This document shows positions 1-5,892 of a stretch of DNA of 6,377 bases, one piece after another (position 1 is the first letter of the stretch; each line of letters begins with the position of its first letter). Below the pieces are notes generated by a model. That model was not told the DNA's origin and did not search any database. It worked only from the letters and a program-made list of their open reading frames with translations. Position numbers and translations under genes: made by a program. This DNA is from an uncultured Schwartzia sp. Lineage in GTDB: Bacteria > Bacillota > Negativicutes > Selenomonadales > Selenomonadaceae. The DNA lies in assembly GCA_905372875.1 (NCBI GenBank), contig CAJPQU010000115.1:1-6377 (forward strand). The letters are read 5' to 3'.

Positions 1-583
1 AATCCCGTTTCTCCAAAAAATCCTTGGCACGCTGCTCTTCTTCCTCCGTCAACGCGAAGGCGCGCATGAGACCGTGAATAAAGGCGGCCTGTCCCAAGGA
101 TATCCGAAAGTCAGTTAATCCGACTTGCCGCAGGCTTTCCACCGCTAACGCCAACACTTCGGCATCGGCCGCCGGGGCGCCGCTGCCCATCAATTCCACT
201 CCCGCCTGGGTAAACTCGCACCGGCGACCTCGCTGCGTCTCCTCATAACGGTACACACGACCGACGTAGGAAATCTTCAGCGGTAGCGGCGCTTCTTTCA
301 TCCGACTGGCCACGACCCGGGCGATGGGGGTCGTCATCTCATGGCGCAGCGCCACCGTCCGATTGCTACGGTCGAAAAATTTGAACATACGGGGCTCAAT
401 ACGCTGCCCGTTGCCAATGGTCAGCGTCGAAAGAAACTCCGTCACCGGCGTTTCGATGCCGTCATAACCCCAAGACGTAAAGAGCGCTGTCAACGCCGTC
501 TCCACAGCTCGCTTCTCCGCCGCTTCCTGCGGCAGAAAATCTCGCGTGCCGTAAGGAATTTCCCAAAGAATATCACCGGCCAT
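1..583 (-). CDS. hisZ: ATP phosphoribosyltransferase regulatory subunit HisZ (3' end outside window)
   Basis: HisZ is a catalytically dead paralogue of histidyl-tRNA synthetase. It binds the short form of HisG and allows histidine feedback control of the first step of histidine biosynthesis in the cytoplasm. The first 194 residues are visible. They show the class II synthetase-like fold: YGTRDFLPQEA near residues 11-21, GQRIEPRMFKF around 59-69, RHEMTTPIAR at 80-89, and a motif-2-like stretch, VYRYEETQRGRRCEFTQAG, at 110-128. The GTRDFLP opening is typical of HisZ rather than of true HisRS, which usually has GTQDILP; the later HisRS-specific motifs lie outside the window, so a HisRS is not fully excluded. 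I chose the ATG at 583 because GGAG (590-593) sits 6 nt upstream. An in-frame ATG at 595 has no Shine-Dalgarno sequence. The start lies inside the end of yerC (11-nt overlap), so the two genes are almost certainly co-transcribed and probably translationally coupled. Confidence 0.9.
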   Translation of the reverse strand, partial: MAGDILWEIPYGTRDFLPQEAAEKRAVETALTALFTSWGYDGIETPVTEFLSTLTIGNGQRIEPRMFKFFDRSNRTVALRHEMTTPIARVVASRMKEAPLPLKISYVGRVYRYEETQRGRRCEFTQAGVELMGSGAPAADAEVLALAVESLRQVGLTDFRISLGQAAFIHGLMRAFALTEEEEQRAKDFLEKRD

Positions 584-911
584 GGCGCGCTCCATCTGAT
601 GCTTTCAGTTGTTCGGCAGCCTCTTTGGGCAATCGTTCCAGGACGACTTTATAGCCGTCCGCGCCGTAATCAAGGCAGCGCTTCACCCGGCTGATGGTGG
701 CCGTACTGGCATGGGTACGCGCCACGATCTCATCGTAGGTGTACCCCGCCGCCAACATGCGTGCTACCTCAAGGCGCTGCGCCATGGCTTTCATTTCTCC
801 AATGGTGCAGACGTCTTCAAAAAACTGATAGCACTCCTCCCGATCCCGGAGAACAAGCACCGCTTCACAAAGCTGATCCGCCAGCCCGTCCCGCAATTTA
901 GGATTCACCAT
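573..911 (-). CDS. yerC: YerC/YecD-type TrpR-superfamily regulator, probable histidine-operon repressor
   Basis: This is a 112-residue helix-turn-helix protein of the TrpR superfamily, very close in pattern to Bacillus YerC. It has a helical dimerisation part at about 1-50 with EECYQFFEDVCTIGEMKAMAQRLEVARML, split here as EECYQFFEDVCT (25-36) and AQRLEVARML (44-53). The DNA-binding HTH follows at about 57-83, with recognition helix HASTATISRVKRCLDYG. The last 18 or so residues are poorly conserved and overlap the start of hisZ. In Firmicutes, relatives of this family have been proposed as HisR repressors of histidine genes, and the tight coupling to hisZ supports that role here (inference). 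Start choice: the reading frame is open to a GTG at 962 (ATG at 959), but family length and alignment with YerC favour the ATG at 911, which has AAGGG 4 nt upstream and AAAGGGG further up. The longer form would add 17 basic residues and has no clear ribosome-binding site. Confidence 0.88.
   Translation of the reverse strand: MVNPKLRDGLADQLCEAVLVLRDREECYQFFEDVCTIGEMKAMAQRLEVARMLAAGYTYDEIVARTHASTATISRVKRCLDYGADGYKVVLERLPKEAAEQLKASDGARHGR
590..593 (-). promoter_or_regulatory. Ribosome-binding site of hisZ inside yerC
   Basis: GGAG lies 6 nt before the ATG at 583, within the yerC coding sequence. It decides between the two nearby in-frame hisZ ATGs (583 and 595) and implies coupled translation with yerC. 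Confidence 0.7.
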
Positions 912-1008
912 CTTGCCCTTAACCCCTTTCCGAAAAACAGCCCGCCGATAATTTTTCATCACCCGGCCGCAAATTTTCGCGCTCTGAAATAGCGCCTCCG
1001 CATACTCA

Positions 1009-1021
1009 AGAAAAATTTTTA
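1009..1021. repeat. AT-rich 13-bp repeat, left copy beside parS
   Basis: AGAAAAATTTTTA occurs here and again at 1050-1062. Its core, AAAAATTTTT, is self-complementary and is centred 21 bp from the parS centre. Such A/T tracts bend DNA. It could be a regulator half-site or a structural element; no function is demonstrated. Confidence 0.6.
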
Positions 1022-1028
1022 AAACAAA

Positions 1029-1044
1029 TGTTCCACGTGAAACA
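1029..1044. other. parS: parS centromere-like site (ParB/Spo0J binding)
   Basis: The sequence TGTTCCACGTGAAACA matches the published bacterial chromosomal parS consensus TGTTNCACGTGAAACA at all 15 defined positions. The arms pair perfectly except at the degenerate fifth position, and the symmetry continues for three more A/T pairs on each side (1026-1047). In Firmicutes, ParB (Spo0J) binds such sites, loads as a CTP-dependent sliding clamp and recruits SMC/condensin. The sites usually cluster around the replication origin. A chance match to 15 fixed bases is unlikely even across a whole bacterial genome. The site lies in the untranslated leader between the yerC promoter and its start codon. 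A repressor operator is the main alternative reading. Confidence 0.85.
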
Positions 1045-1049
1045 TTTTT

Positions 1050-1062
1050 AGAAAAATTTTTA
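1050..1062. repeat. AT-rich 13-bp repeat, right copy beside parS
   Basis: This is an exact second copy of AGAAAAATTTTTA, 41 bp from the first (about four helical turns). Its core is centred 20 bp from the parS centre, on the opposite side from the first copy, so the two copies flank parS nearly symmetrically. Confidence 0.6.
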
Positions 1063-1107
1063 TTTGGTCTTTCGCTTTATTCCTTTACTCTGTGAAATTA
1101 CCTTTTC

Positions 1108-1136
1108 ATTATAGCACAGCCAAGCTATCAACGCAA
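1108..1136 (-). promoter_or_regulatory. Promoter of the yerC-hisZ operon
   Basis: On the minus strand there is a perfect -10 box TATAAT (1108-1113) preceded by TGC, giving an extended -10. A weak -35 candidate, TTGCGT (1131-1136), lies at 17-bp spacing. Transcription would begin near 1101, leaving a leader of about 190 nt before the ATG at 911, or 140 nt before the GTG at 962. The leader contains parS and both AT repeats. The -35 box directly abuts the terminator of the upstream hlyD gene. Confidence 0.7.
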
Positions 1137-1138
1137 AC

Positions 1139-1170
1139 CAAAAACCGTCCTCAAAAACTTTGAGGACGGT
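1139..1170 (-). terminator. Intrinsic terminator after the hlyD gene
   Basis: Inverted repeat arms ACCGTCCTCAAA (1144-1155) and TTTGAGGACGGT (1159-1170) form a 12-bp stem with a 3-nt loop. Read on the minus strand, a run of five U (1140-1144) overlaps the base of the stem. It lies 28 nt after the hlyD stop codon and insulates the yerC promoter. Confidence 0.9.
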
Positions 1171-1197
1171 GCCAAATATGCGATATGGAACCGCGGT

Positions 1198-2175
1198 TCA
1201 GCGCAAGGAAATGCGAACGGCGGCGCGACTGCCGGGGCGAAGGAGGAAGTCGCGCTGCGGCGGCAGGGAGATGCGGACGATGAGCTTTCCTTCGTGGGGA
1301 TTATCCGGCTGAAAACCTTCCGTATTTTGGGGTGCCGCCTCGCGTTCTTCCATCGGCTCTTCAATATCTACTACACTGCCGGAAAGATCGCGGCCGTCAA
1401 CCCGATAGGCAGCATACGCTCCCAACCGCACGTCTTCTCGCCGCTCCGGCGGCACATACGCCGCAATCCAGAGATTCGCATCATCACCGATATTGGCGAT
1501 GATTTCCCCCGCCTTGACCTCACTTCCCGGTGCGGCTTCCGTCAAATAAACTGTTCCGCTCACCGGGGCCGCCACTTCCGTGGCTGCTGATTCCTGCCGC
1601 ACCTGCCGCTCCGCTTCACGAATGGCTTCGGGGCTGGCAGCACGGGTAACCGTTTGATAGGATACACTGCCCCGGGCCATGGCCTGTGCTGCTTCATAAT
1701 CGGCGGCGGCTTCGTCCCGTTCCCGGGCACTCACCGCCCCGAGGGCATAGAGATTTTCCATCCGCGCCAAGCGTTCAGCAGCCTGTGTCACCGCCGCAGT
1801 TGACGCACCGCCATCATAGACCGGCTGGGTGACGATAACCCCCGCCTGTAGTTCGCTGAGATTACGCTGGGTGAGGGTTACGTTTTGCTCCAACTGTCGA
1901 ATTTGTTCCGGGGATACCCGCACTGCGATCCGAGCGATGACATCGCCCGCTTTGACGGTATCACCGTCTGTCACCAAAAGCTCGGTGAGCTTTCCCGACG
2001 CCTTCGTCCGAACGTGTACCACCTGCCCGGCCACTTCTGCTTCCGTCACGACCAGCACCCCACGGCTCTGCTGATAACACCATACCGCCCCCGCCCCTAA
2101 AAAGGCGGCAGCCAGCAAGCTGAGAAAGCCGTACTTCATAAAACGCCCGGCTTTTTGACTGATATCGATTTCCAA
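1198..2175 (-). CDS. HlyD/EmrA-family membrane fusion (periplasmic adaptor) protein
   Basis: This 325-residue protein has the layout of an efflux or secretion adaptor that bridges an inner-membrane transporter to an outer-membrane channel. It has a short cytoplasmic N-terminus and one membrane anchor at about 15-36. The first half of a lipoyl/barrel-sandwich domain follows (about 50-83, with ASGKLTELLVTDGDTVKAGD). Next come a helical coiled-coil hairpin (about 88-195), the second lipoyl half (200-230, with APVSGTVYLTEAAPGSEVKAGE) and a beta-barrel region (231-325, with LWIAAYVPPERREDVRLG). An acidic segment around 272-297 interrupts the barrel region. The start codon is TTG at 2175, chosen because GAGGTG (2181-2186) lies 5 nt upstream. 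The alternative ATG at 2139 has no good site and would begin right at the membrane anchor. No transporter or channel gene accompanies it: alaS is upstream and a terminator is downstream. The family is clear, the exported substrate unknown. Confidence 0.92.
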   Translation of the reverse strand: MEIDISQKAGRFMKYGFLSLLAAAFLGAGAVWCYQQSRGVLVVTEAEVAGQVVHVRTKASGKLTELLVTDGDTVKAGDVIARIAVRVSPEQIRQLEQNVTLTQRNLSELQAGVIVTQPVYDGGASTAAVTQAAERLARMENLYALGAVSARERDEAAADYEAAQAMARGSVSYQTVTRAASPEAIREAERQVRQESAATEVAAPVSGTVYLTEAAPGSEVKAGEIIANIGDDANLWIAAYVPPERREDVRLGAYAAYRVDGRDLSGSVVDIEEPMEEREAAPQNTEGFQPDNPHEGKLIVRISLPPQRDFLLRPGSRAAVRISLR

Positions 2176-2180
2176 ATGCC

Positions 2181-2186
2181 CACCTC
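2181..2186 (-). promoter_or_regulatory. Ribosome-binding site supporting a TTG start
   Basis: GAGGTG lies 5 nt before the TTG at 2175. It is the reason to prefer the non-ATG start of the HlyD-family gene over the in-frame ATG at 2139. Confidence 0.65.
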
Positions 2187-2210
2187 ACTGCCTGCCCCAT
2201 ACCGTATAGG

Positions 2211-2240
2211 AAAAGACGTATTGCCAACAGGTCACACGTC
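2211..2240 (-). terminator. Weak terminator or attenuator candidate between alaS and hlyD
   Basis: On the minus strand, GACGTGT (2234-2240) can pair with ATACGTC (2215-2221) through 7 bp including one G-U pair, around a 12-nt loop that may fold further. Four U follow (2211-2214). The stem is weak and the U-tract short, so partial readthrough from alaS into the hlyD gene is likely. No convincing separate hlyD promoter is visible in the 75-nt gap; TTGGCA at 2221-2226 lacks a -10 box at proper spacing. Confidence 0.3.
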
Positions 2241-2250
2241 CTTGCGGTCG

Positions 2251-4881
2251 TTACGCCAACTGCCGTTTGATGACGTCCCGCGCCTTGTCCAGCGCCTGTG
2301 GAATATTCTCTATCAATTTCCCGCCTGCTTGGGCCATTTCCGGGCGGCCGCCGCCGCCTCCTCCGACGATAGGTGCCATTTCCTTAATAATTTTACCCGC
2401 GTGGATTCCTTTTGCCACTGCGTTCTTATCCGCCTTCACCACGAAGCTAACCTTACCATCTAAGAGCGCGCCCAAGATGACCACACCGTTGTCCAACTTG
2501 GCGCAGGTCATATCCGCCATCTCCCGCAGGTCATCCATCGTGGTCACATTCGCCTTGCCCACGACGGCCTGCACGTCACCATACTGCTGCATCGCCATGA
2601 GGAGCTTCTGCGCATCCGCTTTCTCCTGCACCTTGCGCACGGTGTCTAACTTCTGGCGCATTTCCTTATCTTCCTCAAGAACCGCCGCTATCCGCGCCGT
2701 CACGTCTTCCGTCTGACACTTGAGCATCTCTGCCGCTTCATCCAGCGCAGCCAAGCGCTTTTTCGTCCAAGCGAGCGCTGCGCCGCCGGTAATGGCCTCA
2801 ATCCGGCGAACGCCCGCCGCCACGCCAGTTTCACTTACGATCTTAAACATGCCGATCTGTCCCACGTTAGAAACATGTGACCCGCCGCAAAATTCCATGC
2901 TGAACCCCGGTACCGTAACCACCCGGACAATATCACCGTACTTCTCGCCAAAGAGAGCCATCGCCCCCAATTTTCGCGCTTCCTCCTGCTTCATCTGCCG
3001 AATGTCCACGTCCTGCCCCCGGAGGATGACACTGTTAACTAAATCTTCCACATCGGAAAGCTGCTGGGGAGAAACCGGCTCAAAATTTGAGAAGTCAAAG
3101 CGCAGGCGCTCAGGGGTAACTAAAGAACCAGCCTGATTGACCTGATCGCCAACGACCCGCTTCAAAGCCGCCTGCAATAGATGCGTAGCCGTATGGTTAC
3201 GCGCCGAAGCCAGTTTTTTGGCAGCATCCACTTCTACGCGAACCTTCTCCCCTACCTGTAAACGTCCTTCTTCCATGTAAGCGATATGATAGATCGTTCC
3301 ATCGGGCAGCTTTTTCGCATTCGTCACCCGAAGGCGGCCTAATTCACCGAAAAAGAAGCCAGCGTCGCCCACTTGCCCGCCGCCTTCGGCGTAAAATGGT
3401 GTCACGTCAAGAATGATCCCCGCTTCTTCTCCGTCATTAAGCGTTTCGACGAGCTGCCCGTCCTTCCAGATCGCCACCACCTTTCCTTCCGTGGCCGCAA
3501 AATCCTGCCGCAGAGCACCGATATCCAAATCCCGCAGATCAGGTACAGCGACCCGCTTGTTTGCCTGACGTGCCGCCCTGGCTCGATCGCGCTGTACCTG
3601 CATGGCTGTCTCAAACCCCGGCTGATCCAATGTCAGACCATTTTCGTGCAGGATCTCTTCCGTCAGCTCCCAGGGGAATCCGAAGGTATCGTAGAGCTTA
3701 AAGGCATCGCCGCCGGACAACTCTTTTTGCCCCGCGGCCTGAAGTGCTGCGATGTGTTCATTGAGCATGTCGCAGCCTTGGGCCAGTGTAGCGTGAAAGC
3801 GTTCCTCCTCCAAGGCAACGACCTTTTTGATATAATCCTGCTTTTCCACCAGCGCCGAAAAATCCGATGCGTCACGATAGATGTCCACCACCGTGTCCAC
3901 CGCGCCGGTGAGGAAATTCTCCCTAAGTCCCAAAAGCCGTCCATGACGCACTGCCCGACGCAGAATACGGCGCAAGACATAGCCGCGTCCCTCATTCGAC
4001 GGCAAGATGCCGTCCATGATCATGACAGCCATGCTCCGAGCGTGATCAGCAATAACTTTCAGGGAAATATCCTTCTCCGGATCATCCCCATAGCCTATCC
4101 CAGAAAGCTGCGCCGCGTACGTGATGATGGGAAACAGGAGATCCGTTTCAAAGTTTGTTTCCTTCCCTTGCACCACCGAAGCCAATCGTTCCAAGCCGCA
4201 GCCCGTATCAATATTCTTGTGCGCTAACGGTTTATACTCGCCGTCCTCGGTACGATCAAACTGGGTAAACACCAAGTTCCATATCTCCAGATAACGATCA
4301 CAGTCACAGCCCACCGCACAGGTTGGCTGTCCGCATCCCCGCTCTTCGCCGAGATCAATGTAGATCTCCGAATCCGGTCCGCAGGGGCCGGGGCCGATCT
4401 CCCAGAAATTATCCTCCAATTTGACAATATGACCCGGCAAAAAGCCAGGCTGCCGCTTCCAGATGGCTGCCGCCTCTTCGTCCTTCGGATAAATGGTCAC
4501 CCAAAGCTTTTCTTTCGGCAGCTCCACTACCTCAGTCAGAAACTCCCACGCCCAGGGAATGGCTTCCTCCTTGAAATAGTCGCCGAAAGAAAAATTGCCA
4601 AGCATTTCAAAATATGTCTGGTGGCGCGCCGTGCGTCCTACATTCTCGATATCGCCGGTACGCACACAGCGCTGACTGGTAGTCACCCGAGGACGCGGCG
4701 GCTTCATCTTCCCAGTAAAAAAAGGCTTCAAAGGAGCCATCCCCGCGCCGATCAAGAGCAGTGTCGGATCATCCTGTGGAATCAACGAAAAACTCGGCAG
4801 CCGCAAGTGGCCTTTTTTCTCCGCAAAAAAACGCAAATAAGCCTCCCGCAGCTCATTGCCTGTCATATACTTCAAATACAT
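2251..4881 (-). CDS. alaS: Alanine--tRNA ligase
   Basis: This enzyme charges tRNA-Ala with alanine and edits mischarged Ser and Gly; it is cytoplasmic and essential. The 876 residues match the usual full length. Visible in order (numbering from the ATG at 4881): the class II catalytic core, with motif 2 around 64-104 (TSQRCVRTGDIENVGRTARH, then FEMLGNFSFGDYF); a Cys-rich loop (Cys183, 188, 192, 194) just before RYLEIWNLVF; motif 3, GCGLERLAS, near 227-235; the editing domain zinc ligands HTATH (563-567) and CGGSH (665-669); a C-terminal helical linker; and the C-Ala domain with the glycine-rich GGGGGGRP (840-847). The frame is open to an ATG at 4905, but that codon would lie only about 14 nt from the predicted transcript start and lacks a Shine-Dalgarno sequence. 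The ATG at 4881 has a purine-rich GGGTGGGGG upstream and fits the family N-terminus. There is no room for a T-box leader. Confidence 0.98.
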   Translation of the reverse strand: MYLKYMTGNELREAYLRFFAEKKGHLRLPSFSLIPQDDPTLLLIGAGMAPLKPFFTGKMKPPRPRVTTSQRCVRTGDIENVGRTARHQTYFEMLGNFSFGDYFKEEAIPWAWEFLTEVVELPKEKLWVTIYPKDEEAAAIWKRQPGFLPGHIVKLEDNFWEIGPGPCGPDSEIYIDLGEERGCGQPTCAVGCDCDRYLEIWNLVFTQFDRTEDGEYKPLAHKNIDTGCGLERLASVVQGKETNFETDLLFPIITYAAQLSGIGYGDDPEKDISLKVIADHARSMAVMIMDGILPSNEGRGYVLRRILRRAVRHGRLLGLRENFLTGAVDTVVDIYRDASDFSALVEKQDYIKKVVALEEERFHATLAQGCDMLNEHIAALQAAGQKELSGGDAFKLYDTFGFPWELTEEILHENGLTLDQPGFETAMQVQRDRARAARQANKRVAVPDLRDLDIGALRQDFAATEGKVVAIWKDGQLVETLNDGEEAGIILDVTPFYAEGGGQVGDAGFFFGELGRLRVTNAKKLPDGTIYHIAYMEEGRLQVGEKVRVEVDAAKKLASARNHTATHLLQAALKRVVGDQVNQAGSLVTPERLRFDFSNFEPVSPQQLSDVEDLVNSVILRGQDVDIRQMKQEEARKLGAMALFGEKYGDIVRVVTVPGFSMEFCGGSHVSNVGQIGMFKIVSETGVAAGVRRIEAITGGAALAWTKKRLAALDEAAEMLKCQTEDVTARIAAVLEEDKEMRQKLDTVRKVQEKADAQKLLMAMQQYGDVQAVVGKANVTTMDDLREMADMTCAKLDNGVVILGALLDGKVSFVVKADKNAVAKGIHAGKIIKEMAPIVGGGGGGRPEMAQAGGKLIENIPQALDKARDVIKRQLA

Positions 4882-4925
4882 TACCCCCACCCGAACGGTT
4901 TTCATAAGTCATTCAACACTAACGT

Positions 4926-4954
4926 ATTATAGTAAATACCACCCGCAAAGTCAA
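4926..4954 (-). promoter_or_regulatory. Strong sigma-A-type promoter of alaS
   Basis: On the minus strand, TTGACT (4949-4954, five of six consensus bases) and a perfect TATAAT (4926-4931) are separated by exactly 17 bp. The predicted transcript start near 4919 leaves a leader of about 38 nt before the ATG at 4881, which is too short for a T-box or other riboswitch. Confidence 0.88.
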
Positions 4955-4976
4955 TTTACACGCCCGCTGTATCCCA

Positions 4977-5006
4977 TAGACGTCCCTTGAAGTCTTATGT
5001 TATGAT
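4977..5006 (+). promoter_or_regulatory. Probable promoter of the GalT-like gene
   Basis: An extended -10, TG-T-TATGAT (4998-5006, five of six bases in the hexamer), is preceded at 18 bp by a weak -35, TAGACG (4977-4982). Transcription would begin near 5013, about 40 nt before the start codon. It runs divergently from the alaS promoter, with only about 22 bp between the two -35 boxes. The leader holds a tiny TGCG-GAAA-CGCA hairpin (5012-5023), too small to assign a function. Confidence 0.5.
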
Positions 5007-5054
5007 AGTTATGCGGAAACGCAGTTATATTTTATGCCAAACGAGGGAAACCGT

Positions 5055-5816
5055 ATGGAAATCAATATCGTTCGTTTTGACATGGCCTTAGGGCACCAAA
5101 AGCCAGAAAATATCATTCATCGAGAAAACGGCTGCCCTTTTTGCCATCCCGAAACGCTTACTGACATTATCGCCCGGGAAGAAGAATTCATCTTTCTGCG
5201 CAATAAATACAACGTGCTCGACGACGCCGATCAGTTTGTTTTGGTTGAGGCAGCAACCTGCGACATCGACACCCCTGATTATCCCCCCGGTCATTTAGCC
5301 CGGCTCTTACGCTTCAGCCTTCGCCAATGGCGGCTGTTGGAGAACAGTGGGAAATATACCGCCGTCATCTTTTTCAAAAATCACGGCCATCTCTCCGGCG
5401 GCACCATGCGCCATCCCCACATGCAGATCGTCGGCTTCCGCCATATCAACCCCAGGCTTCTCCTTGATCGCGACAGCTTTCAGGGAATTCCCGTCGTGGA
5501 GCGTGATGGGGTCCTCCTAAACGCCGCCACGCATCCCCGCGTCGGTTTCGGCGAATTCAACATCATCGCACCGCCCGATAAAATTGAAACCTTCGCATCC
5601 CTTCTCCAGACAACGGTGGGCTTCATACGGGATCGCTTCCCTAAAAGTCAGAACAGCTACAATCTCTTCTTCTATCATCTTGACGAAAAATTAGCGGTGA
5701 AAGCGCTCCCCCGCTTTCCCACCTCTCCGCTTCTCATCGGTTACGATATCCGCCTCTTTCCCAGCAATTTTGAGAAATCCATAGCGATGCTGAAAAAGCG
5801 CTGCCTCTCCCTATAA
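5055..5816 (+). CDS. GalT-like HIT-superfamily protein, DUF4931 type
   Basis: This 253-residue soluble protein resembles the galactose-1-phosphate uridylyltransferase branch of the HIT superfamily. Visible features are a CPFC pair at 27-30 that probably binds zinc, NKYNVL at 50-55 (the NKYP-like strand of GalT proteins), and the active-site segment FFKNHGHLSGGTMRHPHMQI at 106-125. HPHMQ fits the catalytic HPHxQ of GalT, where the second His forms a covalent nucleotidyl intermediate. The C-terminal part has YNLFFYH (202-208) and DIRLFPSNFE (231-240). The likely chemistry is nucleotidyl transfer or phosphorolysis; the substrate is unknown. The DUF4931 assignment is from memory of the family pattern. 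The start is the ATG at 5055, with GAGGG (5043-5047) 7 nt upstream; an in-frame ATG at 5034 has no such site. It is a single-gene transcription unit between two tRNA synthetase genes, divergent from alaS and convergent with tyrS. Confidence 0.85.
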   Translation: MEINIVRFDMALGHQKPENIIHRENGCPFCHPETLTDIIAREEEFIFLRNKYNVLDDADQFVLVEAATCDIDTPDYPPGHLARLLRFSLRQWRLLENSGKYTAVIFFKNHGHLSGGTMRHPHMQIVGFRHINPRLLLDRDSFQGIPVVERDGVLLNAATHPRVGFGEFNIIAPPDKIETFASLLQTTVGFIRDRFPKSQNSYNLFFYHLDEKLAVKALPRFPTSPLLIGYDIRLFPSNFEKSIAMLKKRCLSL

Positions 5817-5825
5817 GCAAAAACG

Positions 5826-5870
5826 AAAAAAGCGGCTGACGCCTCAAGGCAGGCGCAGCCGCTCTTTTTA
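5826..5870. terminator. Bidirectional intrinsic terminator between the GalT-like gene and tyrS
   Basis: A long GC-rich hairpin is formed by AGCGGCTG (5832-5839) plus CGCCT (5841-5845) pairing with AGGCG (5852-5856) and CAGCCGCT (5857-5864), with a single bulged A at 5840 and a 6-nt loop. TTTTT follows on the plus strand (5866-5870). The A-run at 5827-5832 gives six U on the minus strand. It ends both convergent transcripts. Confidence 0.93.
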
Positions 5871-5892
5871 CACTATTTCTTCACCCAATGAC

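Noticed and set aside
609..992. 127-codon plus-strand ORF antisense to yerC
   Set aside because: The minus-strand frame encodes a clear YerC family protein; the plus-strand product has no recognisable features.
1026..1047. The parS dyad as an intrinsic terminator
   Set aside because: The stem is short and AU-rich, its centre leaves a minimal loop, and no gene ends just before it on either strand. The exact parS match is the better explanation.
1961..2227. 88-codon minus-strand ORF overlapping the start of the HlyD gene in another frame
   Set aside because: The translation is rich in Gly and Arg, matches no family, and most of it overlaps the well-supported HlyD frame.
3373..4227. 284-codon plus-strand ORF antisense to alaS
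   Set aside because: It lies wholly inside alaS, shows no recognisable domain or ribosome-binding site, and its length is explained by the codon composition of alaS on the other strand.
4882..4905. Longer AlaRS start at 4905
   Set aside because: The eight extra residues are not family-like, the ATG has no Shine-Dalgarno sequence, and it lies only about 14 nt from the predicted transcript start.
4429..4932. 167-codon plus-strand ORF antisense to the start of alaS
   Set aside because: The translation is low in complexity, rich in Arg, His and Pro, and family-less. It runs through the alaS promoter, so it is a shadow of alaS.
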